From: Paralithodes platypus
Taxonomy: Eukaryota > Arthropoda > Malacostraca > Decapoda > Lithodidae
Assembly (NCBI GenBank): GCA_032716605.1
Contig: CM064501.1
Location: forward strand, 19,448,687 to 19,512,686
DNA: 64,000 nt
Reading direction: 5' to 3'
A program made the position numbers and the translations under genes. A model generated the notes under the pieces. It was not told the origin of the DNA. It saw only the letters and a list, made by a program, of their open reading frames with translations, and did no database searches. Shown piece by piece: positions 53,670 to 63,240 of this stretch. The number at the start of each line of letters is the position of its first letter. Within the stretch, counting starts at the first letter, position 1.

Positions 53670-55017
53670 TAAAATCTATGGGGAGGTCATCAAAAGTTTC
53701 GAGGTCTCCTATAATGAGACCTTTGGGTAGTGTCAGGGATTCCTCGGAGATATTTGCCACGAGAATGTGGTTGATGCGAGCGGAACTGATGGCGGGTTGT
53801 AAGAGGCAACGATTGGGGTTGGTGGACGTGGTAGTGGGGGAAAATATCATGTGAGTTTGGGGTATGGGTCGAAGGTTCACCCATTTCTGATGGCGGGGGG
53901 GAATTTGGCATTTATCCTGAATTACAGCTGGGCTAATGATGGTGGGGGATTGACTGGCGAGCAGGTGCTTGGTACGCCTAAGGAAGGAAAGGTCACTTTG
54001 GTGGGGGTCACGCGTGAGGGGGGAATTAACGGCGCGTGTGGGAGGATCAGTGGGGCGCGGTGTGAGGGAGTTAGAAAACGGAATCTGTTGGAGGGACTGT
54101 GGAGGGTTGGTGAGGGAAAGGTGAGGTGTAGAATCTGGGTTATTGGTGGAGGACTGATGTATTGATTTGGGGTTGCCAACAGGACGAATGTGGGGAATTT
54201 TCTTGGTGGCAGTCACGGTCTGGTTAGAGGTTATCTGGGACTGGTGAGTTTGTTTGTCATGAGAGGGCGAGTCAAGTGTGGGGTTGTGAAGTTTTCTAGG
54301 GGTGTGAATTGTGTGGGGGTGGAAGGGAGCTACTGACGGAAAACTGTCACAAGGGGGATTGGGGTGTGTGTGGAATAGCTTGACATTTCTGGGGGCATGG
54401 TGGGAACATGGTTGTGTCCCTCGGTCGGCACGCGTGAGGGGGGGATTAACGGCGCGTGCGGGTGGGTCAGGGTGGCGAGAGGTGAGCGAGTTAGAAAACG
54501 GGATTTGTTGGGGGGACTGCGGAGGGTTGGTGGGGAAAGAGTTAGGTGTAGAACATGGGTTATTGGTGGAGGACTGGTGTATTGATGTGGGGTTGTTAAC
54601 AGGACGAATGTGGGAATTTTTTTTGGTGGCAGTAACGGTCTGGTTACAGATTAGGTGGGACTGGTGAGTTTGTGGGTCATGAGAGGGCGAGTCAAGTGTG
54701 GGGTTGTGAAATTTTCTAGGGGTGTGAATTGTGTGGGGGGGGAAGGGAGCTACTGACGGAAAACTGTCACAAGGGAATTGTTGTTGGTAGTGGGATAGCT
54801 GAACATTTCTGGGGGCATGGGGAAAACATTGTTGGGTACATCGGTCGGCATTTTCTCTGGAAACATGTGTACATAAATATTTGATAAAATTATGGTTACA
54901 TCTCGCAGAGTCTGTCCTGAAAACATGGGAGGATTTATCCTGGACAGAGTTACGAGAATTGAGGGGATTACCGAGAGGGAGTTGCTTGGACTTGTCTTCT
55001 TTCGTTTGTTGAGGCAT
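53572..55017 (-). CDS. Gypsy linker region with 140-residue tandem repeat
   Basis: This 481-codon frame lies between the protease and RT. It is rich in Pro, Thr, Ser, His and Asn. Two in-phase copies of about 140 residues are visible (HTPRKFHNPTLDSPSHD and HTPRKLHNPTLDSPSHD; the TATKK..HIRPV and SSTNNP blocks recur). The C-terminal ~110 residues (MIFSPTTTSTNPNRCLLQPAI, ILVANISEESLTLPKG) resemble the domain preceding RT in some Gypsy Pol proteins. The ATG is at 55017, just after the protease stop. Function of the repeats is unknown. Confidence 0.7.
   Translation of the reverse strand: MPQQTKEDKSKQLPLGNPLNSRNSVQDKSSHVFRTDSARCNHNFIKYLCTHVSRENADRCTQQCFPHAPRNVQLSHYQQQFPCDSFPSVAPFPPHTIHTPRKFHNPTLDSPSHDPQTHQSHLICNQTVTATKKNSHIRPVNNPTSIHQSSTNNPCSTPNSFPTNPPQSPQQIPFSNSLTSRHPDPPARAVNPPLTRADRGTQPCSHHAPRNVKLFHTHPNPPCDSFPSVAPFHPHTIHTPRKLHNPTLDSPSHDKQTHQSQITSNQTVTATKKIPHIRPVGNPKSIHQSSTNNPDSTPHLSLTNPPQSLQQIPFSNSLTPRPTDPPTRAVNSPLTRDPHQSDLSFLRRTKHLLASQSPTIISPAVIQDKCQIPPRHQKWVNLRPIPQTHMIFSPTTTSTNPNRCLLQPAISSARINHILVANISEESLTLPKGLIIGDLETFDDLPIDFNDTPTSLQLPPLPDTLSDHQKKWHVRPIARVQ
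54003..54850 (-). repeat. 420-bp tandem duplication in the Gypsy linker
   Basis: Markers recur exactly 420 bases apart: GATTAACGGCGCGTG-type sequence near 54025 and 54445, and ACTGACGGAAAACTGTCAC at 54331 and 54751. 420 is a multiple of 3, so the frame is kept. Confidence 0.88.
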
Positions 55018-55021
55018 TTTT

Positions 55022-55591
55022 TTACTTAATTGGGTGATATTTTGAGAGAACTCGGGGCAAGGGGGGGTTTTTAGGAGTCACCTTAGTGCTAGCTGCAACT
55101 TGGTAACCCTGACTCAGGGTTTGTTGAGGGGGAAGGTGTTTTTTCTTTTTGTGAATGGGTTTCTGCGTGGTGGGTTTGTCAGAGGCTTTGGGTTGGAATT
55201 TGTTTTTGAATGCGATCAGCCTTTGGCCGCAGTCAACCTGGGCCTGGAGTTTTTGAAAGAGGTCAAGTCCAAGGAAACCATCGTAATGTTTACAGTGGGA
55301 GGAGAATACTGTGAACGTGTGATAACAACGAGCATGGGGGGCAGGAGTAGTTACTGATAGGGGCAAAGTGTCTCCTAGGAGATTTAAGTAAGTATCAGCA
55401 GCTGAGATTAGTTCTGCTTTGGTGGTTAACAAGGGGCCAAATAGTCGGTGGTGTTGATCATAATAAGACTTGAACAGACATGACTTGGCAGCTCCCGTGT
55501 CGATTAACAAGCGGACAGGAATGTCCTTGATTTTGGTCATGTAATAAATGGGGGCAGTGGGGTCAGTTATGGAGTCCCCCGCCGAGGCCAT
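55022..55591 (-). CDS. Gypsy aspartic protease
   Basis: The 189-codon frame has the retropepsin active-site motif LLIDTGAAKSC (DTGA at 31-34), and a later hydrophobic segment LGLDLFQKLQAQVDCGQRLIAF fitting the flap/C-terminal strand region. The last third is Lys/Pro-rich. It follows the gag C-terminal remnant and precedes the linker frame, the usual Gypsy order, here with separate frames. Start: ATG at 55591. Confidence 0.85.
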   Translation of the reverse strand: MASAGDSITDPTAPIYYMTKIKDIPVRLLIDTGAAKSCLFKSYYDQHHRLFGPLLTTKAELISAADTYLNLLGDTLPLSVTTPAPHARCYHTFTVFSSHCKHYDGFLGLDLFQKLQAQVDCGQRLIAFKNKFQPKASDKPTTQKPIHKKKKHLPPQQTLSQGYQVAASTKVTPKNPPLPRVLSKYHPIK

Positions 55592-55608
55592 CTTGGGCGG
55601 GGGGTACT

Positions 55609-55980
55609 TTAAAAATCCTGGGGATCGGTATCTACCTCCTCCAGGGTTTCTTCGGTATCCTCTGAGGTCATGATAGGGGCTATTTCCCCAGTGTGTCTTT
55701 CCTCCATATCTTCCTCTTGTCCCAACTCCTCTTCATTTACAAAAATGCGAGGAGTAAAGGGGCGAGGTTTGGCAGAGTCACGAATTTGATGGAAGGCACA
55801 CTGAGCATTACAGGCAGGGAAATCATAGGGGTTGATAATTACTAAGGTAGGGTTTTTACTTTGGTAGGTGTTGTAGGTTTTGTTTCGGTTGAAGATTCTG
55901 CGTGGCTGGGTAGGTTGGAACCGGGGTCTACTGGGTTGGGGCTTGCCGGAAGAGTAGGTGGGTCTGTTGTGGAAGGATGG
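55609..55980 (-). pseudogene. Gypsy gag C-terminal remnant
   Basis: An open frame without its own start reads a basic Arg/Asn/Tyr-rich stretch (RPRFQPTQPRRIFNRNKT), then PACNAQCAFHQ with a partial Cys/His arrangement, then an acidic end (EEDMEERHTGEIAP) and a stop near 55609. It looks like a nucleocapsid-type C terminus. The 5' side is cut by the LTR-like repeat at 55981, so most of gag is missing. Confidence 0.6.
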
Positions 55981-56112
55981 TGATAGTCTCGTGGTGATTC
56001 ACGTGATGAGTGAGTTTATTGGACTTCCCATCCACGACTATTTTACACTATACCTGACGTCAACTCGGGTAGTACATTATTGGGGTTGCGGGATATTTTC
56101 GAGGGCATTACA
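55981..56112 (-). repeat. LTR-like start, internal copy
   Basis: In minus-strand reading it begins TGTAATGCCC and matches 56531-56659 for its full ~130 bases, including an AATAAA. Just upstream is a purine-rich stretch (AAAGAAGGATGAAG) that could serve as a polypurine tract. It could therefore be the first part of a 3' LTR. Confidence 0.7.
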
Positions 56113-56261
56113 CTTCATCCTTCTTTATTTAGGCTAGTCTCTAGCCTCTCTAAGGTCGTAAGGTATCGTAGCCGTATCACCTCAGCAATCTCAATATGGT
56201 TAGGGTCCGCATGATGGGTGCTCTATGTAGCTACCAGATCACGTTCCGTGACTGCCACCAA

Positions 56262-56659
56262 TGAAATGCTGGGTGTGAAGGGAGTTTCTCTGTCCTGAAA
56301 TATCCCCAGGCCCACTTTAGGATCAACCTTTCCTGGTACCTGGCGCGGGGCACGAACCTCTGAAGGGAATTTAACCCTCCTAAAAACCCACAGGTTTTGA
56401 GATGCCTTGGGTGGGGTTCGAACCCAGGTTAGTGACCTAACCATCACCACCAGGCCCACGCGCTAACCCACTGTACTACCACGGATGTACTAAAAGTATA
56501 GCAACCTTAGTCCGATTTTTAAGAACCAGGTGATAGTCTCGTGGTGTTTCACGTGATGAGTTTATTGGACTTACCATCCACAACTATTTTACACTATACC
56601 TGACGTCCAACTCGGGTAGTACATTATTGGGGTTGCGGGACATTTTCGAGGGCATTACA
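56262..56659 (-). repeat. Candidate complete LTR (about 398 bp)
   Basis: In minus-strand reading it begins TG (TGTAATGCCC) and ends CA (GCATTTCA) and is followed by TTGGTGGCAG, the kind of sequence often found right after a 5' LTR. Its first ~130 bases recur at 55981-56112 and its last ~157 at 51681-51837. It contains a tRNA-like A box (56467-56478) and B box (56415-56424). An alternative reading is a tRNA-derived SINE (56262-56490) next to a 129-base LTR. Confidence 0.6.
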
Positions 56660-57378
56660 CCGGTGTAGTCGGTGAGGTACGACTGTGAGTATCGCCATAC
56701 ACCTTGGCTGTGGCTGTCCCTCGCTTGCGAGCTCGGTATACTCCATGAACGGGGAGCCCTCGTCCGAGTCCCGTAAAGGTTTATGATAATTAAAAGCTCC
56801 CATAGCTCATTAACACATTGAAAGCAGAGCTGGTGAGCAAAATCATAAAGTCTACTAATTAATTTAATATATATTTAATTGTATTAAAATAAATTACTAT
56901 AAATAAACACAATATTATCATAATATAATCATAGAAAATATATATGTTTATTATGATTCAGCTATTAAATTATTTCATTAACAAATAAAAATAAGATAGG
57001 GCTACCTGAGCTTAACATACAGCAATGAGAGGTTCAAGTGCCAACACGACAGAGACTGGGGGAAAACTACCCCGCCCCCGGGAACTACCTGGTCACCTGG
57101 TGCAACACCGGTAATCCGCCCTGGAAAGAGAATTTTCCGGGGATTAAAGCTCATAGGGTTACACCCAAAAAACGGTACAAAATATGTGCCTCAAAACCGC
57201 CGGTCAACGAACCGTAGCACTCCACCACTACTTTTCGTTGTCCTTTAGTATCATAATTTACTAAAGATTTCAGCATATCTTTACCTGTCCAGAAGATTTA
57301 AGCATATCTTCTGAATCCTCATAAAGGTGAAGCATATCTTTATTAAAGATGAAGTCTTTCAAGTATCCCTTTACACTT

Positions 57379-57935
57379 GAAACACTTGAAACACAGGGCG
57401 GGTGCCCAACTCCGAAAGGAGTTGAAATAGGGGAGCTATCCCTCCGCCAAAGGCGGCTTTCTAGGGCCTTTCCTAGCTGATGCCGAGAGGATTGGGTTCT
57501 AGTAATGTGGTGATGGGCTGGTCTATCAGAGTGAGAGCTGAGCGATCTCTGCCATACCCATAGCTTACTCTGACTGTTCCTCTTACTTATATATCTTCTA
57601 GATCTCAAGTGACGGCGTCTTTTCCGTGGATCGACCTCCTTACTGCCAACCTAAAAGTTGGCAGATTGGGAGCCAAAGCGTCACATTTTTCCCTTGCCCC
57701 TCAACTTTCCCTTCATAATTGCTGAGGGGCACAGGGCCTTGGGTGGGGCTTTGGTTTCCCGGGCGTTTCCGCGCCCTCCTCAGCTCCCTGCCTTAGAGTG
57801 GCTTCGGTCACCCGGGCTTTGTTAGTGGTAAGCAGGGAGGGTTTTGTGGGGGCGCTCTATGGCCTTGGCCTTGCTCGGGACCTTGGGGCTGTTCGGCCAG
57901 ACAGCCTGGGGAACAACAACAACAACAACAACAAC
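57379..57935 (+). mobile_element. Structured retroposon with (AAC)n tail
   Basis: About 555 bases are present here but absent at the equivalent place in DIRS-G (about 45215). The insert ends in (AAC)n (57909-57935) and is flanked by CTTGAAACAC; the 9-base TTGAAACAC occurs twice on the left. The 5' end starts AGGGCGGGTGCCC and folds by eye into a row of short hairpins, including AACTCC-GAAA-GGAGTT and CCGCC-AAAG-GCGG. Target repeats plus a simple-repeat tail fit a SINE or a short LINE copy. I do not recognise the family, and no coding frame is evident. Confidence 0.7.
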
Positions 57936-58576
57936 AACTTGAAACACTAGTAAGATTCCGGCATCTTTTTATCCCATAAAAAGTCTAAGCCTATCTTAAT
58001 CTCTAATCTGGCGTCACCCAGAAGCCCTCATAGATCGCCGTCTTGAAGGCCGTGATACCCTATTGTATCAATCAATTGTTTGGCAAATTATCACGAATTG
58101 CAAATCAGTTAATATAACCACCCAAAGGTACAACCGCCGGGTTTTATATGCAATGTCAAACCAATTGTACCTGCCCCAGACCTCTTTGTAAAAAGGTCGC
58201 CGGGAGGGAAAGACTAAACAAACAAACGGCATTGTTTCAATGGCTTATTAAAGATTTCAGCATATCTTTTATCTGTCCAAAAGAATTAAGCATAACTTCT
58301 TAATCCTCATAAAGATGAAGCATATCTTTATTAAAGATGAAGTCTTTCAAGTAACCCTTTACACTTGAAACACTAGTAAGATTCAGGCATCTTTTTATCC
58401 CATAAAAAGTCTAAGCCTATCTTAATCTCTAATCCGGCTTCTCCCTGAAGCCCTCATAGATCGCCGTCTTGAAGGCCGTGATACCCTATTGTATCAATCA
58501 ATTGATTGGCAAATTATCTCGAATCGCAAATCCGTTAATATAACCACCCGAAGGTACAACCGCCGGGTTTTATATA

Positions 58577-58707
58577 CAAGGACCCCAATGGAAATACGCC
58601 TAACGGCCTTATTGGGCTATCCTTAGTTGGAATTATGCAAGGCTGGTACATGTCATATTTATAACATACTATGTGGTACCAACTCTGTAAATTGCTAACT
58701 GAATAAA

Positions 58708-58742
<35 letters not shown>
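58577..58742 (+). mobile_element. LINE 3' tail with (TTA)n in DIRS-J
   Basis: Same insertion and same position as at 45848-46023 in DIRS-G, with a shorter (TTA)n run. Confidence 0.7.
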
Positions 58743-58746
<4 letters not shown>

Positions 58747-59267
58747 CAAACCAATTATACATGCCCCAGACCTCTTTGTAACAAGGTCGCCGGGACGTAA
58801 AGACCAAACAAACAGACAGCATTGTTTCAATGGCTTTGAAAAGCAGAGAAAACCAAGGCCAACAGGTGTCAGCCTGATCACCTAGAAAACTGAGTGGAGC
58901 CCCCCTCGACGGGAATATCTCAGGAAGCCTGATCCCAGGCTCGACCATAGAAAACGCAGTTTCTGATGAGCCCTCAAGCGACCAAACTCGTCGGGGTAAC
59001 TTACCTATTTTAGCCATCCTGACTAAAACTCGGTAAACAAAAACGGTGTTCTCGGAGCAACGAGAAAAACGCCGGAAAGGTAACCCACACTAAACTATAC
59101 ATTAGAGGAGGGCGTAATGCATAAAGCAATGAATAACACAGGAAGCCTGCTCCCAGGCTCGACCACAGAAAACGCAGTTTCTTATGAGCCCTCAAGCGAC
59201 CAAACTCGTCGGGGTAACTTACCTATTTTGAGCCATCCTGACTAAAACTCGGTAAATAAAAACGGTG

Positions 59268-59578
59268 ATTTATTAGTGGCCCCTCCATCATTGACGAACA
59301 TGCCTATTACATAAGGCATCCTCTTCAAACACTAATCCGCCGTAGTTTGAATCTACCGCGCAGAGCATTTAAAATCTGAGGAGCCTTCATCATGAGCGCA
59401 CGCGACCTCACTCATGGCTTCAGTCATTATGAATTGGGTTCTCACTACGAAAAAACTTTGTAAAAAATAAAAACAAAAAGAAAATAAGAATAACTATCCA
59501 ATAAGCTTTCCATCATATCGTGGATGTACTTGTGTGGATCTTTGACCAGACGCTGATTCAGCCGTCATTGTTCCTTCT
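59268..59578 (+). repeat. DIRS-K left inverted terminal repeat
   Basis: Begins ATTTATTAGTGGCCCC; matches the left repeats of A, B, C and G. Confidence 0.88.
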
Positions 59579-61370
59579 CTGCTCTGCGGTCAACCGGCCC
59601 GGACGTGTCTCTCCACGTTCCGCTGGTTCCGAATTTGCTGCGTCCCTAGTGAGTTTTTTCTCATTTGTTTACTCCGGGATGTATCGAGTAAGGTTAGGAT
59701 ATGCGTAGCAGGAGTGTCCTGGGCTGGTTGCCCGCAGTGCAGTGTATTTTGGGTCGTGTGTTTGGGGCATCTATTTCGGATGTACCCTCGTGGTCCTGTT
59801 GTGGACAGGTGAACTTTTTCACAGTTAGCTAGCTTTGTGATGCAGGCGGCTTTCATTACGCGTTATTGCTTCCTTTTATCTTTCTGATGAGGTAGCGTAT
59901 TTTTGCTGACGTTCCCAGCGTATTTTTCTTCATTTAGTGAAGTTTTTTCTGGGTCCTGAGTCAGTTCTTCCCTTTGCCGGAAGTATTTGCTACAGTGGTG
60001 TGTTGGCGGTGGTTCCTGTTGTGATATAATTCAGTGCTTTTTGTTTATATTCCGACATGTTAATGTTATCCGTCTGCCTAGGCCTAGCCAGCCTCTCGTA
60101 GCTTTACCACATATACAAGTGTTATTGATTTATTTTCTCAATATGTACTACTGTGTTATGTGTGTCCTGGTTTAGTTGTGTATTGGCTCTTTCCACGGAC
60201 TATTTATGTGTCCGGGGTTAGTTGTGTATTGGCTAATTCCACGGACTATGTTGGGCCCGGCGTTAGTTGTGTTTTGGCTACGCCTCGGTCCGGTGGTGCG
60301 TTCAGATGTTATCTGGACGGGGTGGGGTTTTTCCGGCGGGTTTTTCTCGGTTTCACCTTGATAACCCCGGCTGGTTGCCGAGTTTTGGCCACGCGTGGTT
60401 TTAAAAACAGGCTTGTTTCCCCGGCGGGTGGGTGTCTGTAGCTCCCCAGGACTGCGTCTCTGAGGTGCCTGTTGCAGGCTCCTTTTGTTTCCCGGCGGGT
60501 TGGCTGTACCCATCTAACAGTGTTCATACGGACACGTGATGTTTGTAGTTTTTTCGGTTTTGCTAAGCCAATTTAAAACTATGCTGTTGTTGTATTTCCT
60601 CCCCGGCGATCTTTTACAAAGAAGTGGGGTTAGGAACAATTGGTGTTAACTTTTAAACTTTAAATCACCCGGCGTGCAACCTGGAAGGGTGGGATGCCCG
60701 AATTTGCAAAATTCAGTTTAGTTGACCAGACAATTGAGGGATGCATTGTGTATCGCCTCCTTCAACATACGGCGCTTTAGGGCACAATTGGGGTTAACAT
60801 TTTTTAAACTAATATTCACACCCGGCAGGTGCTCCTTGGAAGGATGGGAATAACGAATTTACAATTCAGTTAGTTAACCAGACAATTGAGGGATACGTTT
60901 TGTATCGCCGCCTTCGACATACGGCGATCTAAAAAGAGACTTCGGGAGAAGTTAGATCTCGTATATTTGTCAGGCTTCCCAGTTTTTGATCTACAAGATC
61001 ATGCGGGGGCCGGCGTCTTTTTTAGTTTTTTGTTTTTCTCCAAAATTGCATCTTGAAACAAACACCACCGGAAAGACTTAATCAGTTATAAACGCCATGC
61101 TGGTCTTTATATATTATGTCAGAGGGTATTCGTAAATCTTTTGGACATATTAAGATATTCTGAAATCTTTTACTTAGGAAACCCCACCGCGTAGCGAGCT
61201 GTAGTCGTTGAGTATTACGTCTCGTTACCCGGCGGGTTATTTAACACTTGTGTGCGAACATGTTGGGGTTAACCTTATGAGCATTAATTCCTGGAAATTT
61301 GCTTTTTTCCAGAGCTGGGTCCCGGCGGGTCTATGCAGAACCTGGAGTTAGTATCCCACCAGTCTCTGTC
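59579..61370 (+). promoter_or_regulatory. DIRS-K leader
   Basis: Closest to the DIRS-G leader. It holds the CACCCGGC palindrome units (about 60665 and 60818; the first has lost its GGG half) and the GTATCGCC...TACGGCG stems. No gene. Confidence 0.6.
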
Positions 61371-61541
61371 ATGGCTACCTTTGCCCCGGTTTTTGCTTTA
61401 TGCATTACGCCCTCCTGTTCAGGTATCCCTATTTTTGCACACACCCTTTGTATAAAAGGTGTTAAAATGTCTCGTTTGGTGTGGGTTACCTTTCCGGCGT
61501 TTTTTCTCGTTGCTCCGAGAACACCGTTTTTGTTTACCTAG
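61371..61541 (+). CDS. DIRS-K gag stub, 56 codons
   Basis: Same conserved gag ATG and N terminus as DIRS-G (VFALCITPSCSGIPIFAHTL), with the same switch to MSRLVWVTFPAFF before a stop. CxxC is changed to CIKG here. It is probably a remnant inherited from the founder of this non-autonomous lineage. Confidence 0.6.
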   Translation: MATFAPVFALCITPSCSGIPIFAHTLCIKGVKMSRLVWVTFPAFFLVAPRTPFLFT

Positions 61542-63240
61542 TTTTAGTCAGGATGGCTCGATATAGGTAAGTTACCCCGACGAGTTTGGTCGCTTGAAGG
61601 CTCATAAGAATCTGCGTTTTCTGTGGTCGAGCCTGGGATCAGGCCTCCTGTGTTATTCATTGCTTTATACATTACGCCCTCCTGTCATGTATAGTTTAGT
61701 GTGGGATACCTTTCCGGCGTTTTTCTCGTTGCTCCGAGGACACCGTTTTTGTTTACCGAGTTTTAGTCAGGATGGCTAAAATAGGTAAGTTACCCCGACG
61801 AGTTTGGTCGCTTGAGGGCTCATCAGAAACTGCGTTTTCTAGGGTCGAGCCTGGGACCAGGCTTCCTGGGTTATTCCCGTCGAGGGGGGCTCCACACAGT
61901 TTTCTAGGTGATCAGGCTGACACCTGTTGGACTTAGTTTTCTCTGCTTTTCAAAGCCATTGAAACATTGCTGTCTGTGGGTTTGGTCTTTACCTCCCGGC
62001 GACCTTTTTACAAAGAGGTCTGGGGCAGGTATACTTGGTTTGACATTGCATATAAAACCCGGCGGTTGTACCTTCGAGTGGTTATATTAACGGTTTTGCG
62101 ATTCAAGATAATTTGCCAAACAATTGAAAGTGTAAAGGGATACTTGAAAGACTTCATCTTTAATAAAGATATGCTTCATCTTTATGAGGATTAAGAAGTT
62201 ATGCTTAATTCTTTTGGACAGGTAAAAGGTATGCTGAAATCTTTAATAAGCCATTGAAACAATGCCGTTTGTTTGTTTAGTCTTTCCCTCCCGGCGACCT
62301 TGTTTCAAAGAGGTCTGGGGCAGGTACAATTGGTTTGACATTGCATATAAAACCCGGCGGTTGTACCTTTGGGTGGTTATATTAACTGATTTGCAATTTG
62401 CGATAATTTGCCAAACTATTGATTGATACAATAGGGTATCACGGCCTTCAAGACTGCGATCTATGAGGGCTTCTGGGAGAAGCCAGATAAGAGATTAAGA
62501 TAGGCTTAGACTTTTTATAGGATAAAAAGATGCCGGAATCTTACTAGTGTTTCAAGTGTAAAAGGATACTTGCAAGACTTCATCTTTAATAAAGATATGC
62601 TTCATCTTTATGAGGGTTCAGAAGATATGCTTAAATCTTCTGGACGGGTAAAGATATGCTGAAATCCTTAATATGAAACTAAAGTGACAACGAAAAGTAG
62701 TGGTGGAGTGCTACGGTTCGTTGAGGCACATATTTTGTACCATTTTTTGAGTGTAACCCTATGAGCATTAATCCCCGGAAATTTCTCTTTCCAGGGCGGA
62801 GTACCGGTGTTGCACCAGGTGACCAGGTAGTTCCCGGGGGCGGGGTAGTTTTCCCCCAGTCTCTGTCGTGTCGGCACTTGAACCTCTCATTGCGGTATGT
62901 TCAACGCCGTTAAGCTCAGGTAGCCCTATCTTATTTCTATTTGTTAATGAAATAATTTAATAGCTGAATCATAATAAACATATATTTTTTCTATGATTAT
63001 ATTATAATAATATTATGTTTATTTATAGTAATTTATTTTAATACACTTAAATATAAATTAACTTAATTAGTATACTTTATGGTTTTGCTCACCAGCTCTA
63101 CTTTCAATGTGTTAACGAGCTATGGGAGCTTTTAATTATCATAAACCTTTACGGGACTCGGACGAGGTGCTCCCATTCAGGGAGTATACCGAGCTCGCAA
63201 GCGAGGGACAGCCACAGCCAAGGTGTATGGCGATACTCAC
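61542..63240 (+). repeat. DIRS-K rearranged interior
   Basis: Duplicated blocks as in DIRS-G: ~230-base units around 61490-61700 and 61700-61860, and ~400-base units (about 61960-62260 and 62260-62680) with AAGATATGCT-type motifs. The LINE tail seen in G and J is absent at the homologous site (about 62040). No gene is supported. Confidence 0.75.

Larger units (their letters stand above)
56660..59267 (-). mobile_element. DIRS-J: partial non-autonomous DIRS copy
   Basis: It matches the interior of DIRS-G (about 44500-46545) in the same orientation, including the tandem units and the LINE-tail insertion (58577-58742). It lacks terminal repeats: the left side abuts the LTR at 56659 and the right side is interrupted by DIRS-K at 59268. 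No functional gene is present. Confidence 0.85.

Noticed and set aside
51838..55591. A complete Gypsy element or an infectious errantivirus-like element
   Set aside because: The integrase core is absent, gag is mostly missing, no envelope-like gene is seen, and the RT frame is shifted.
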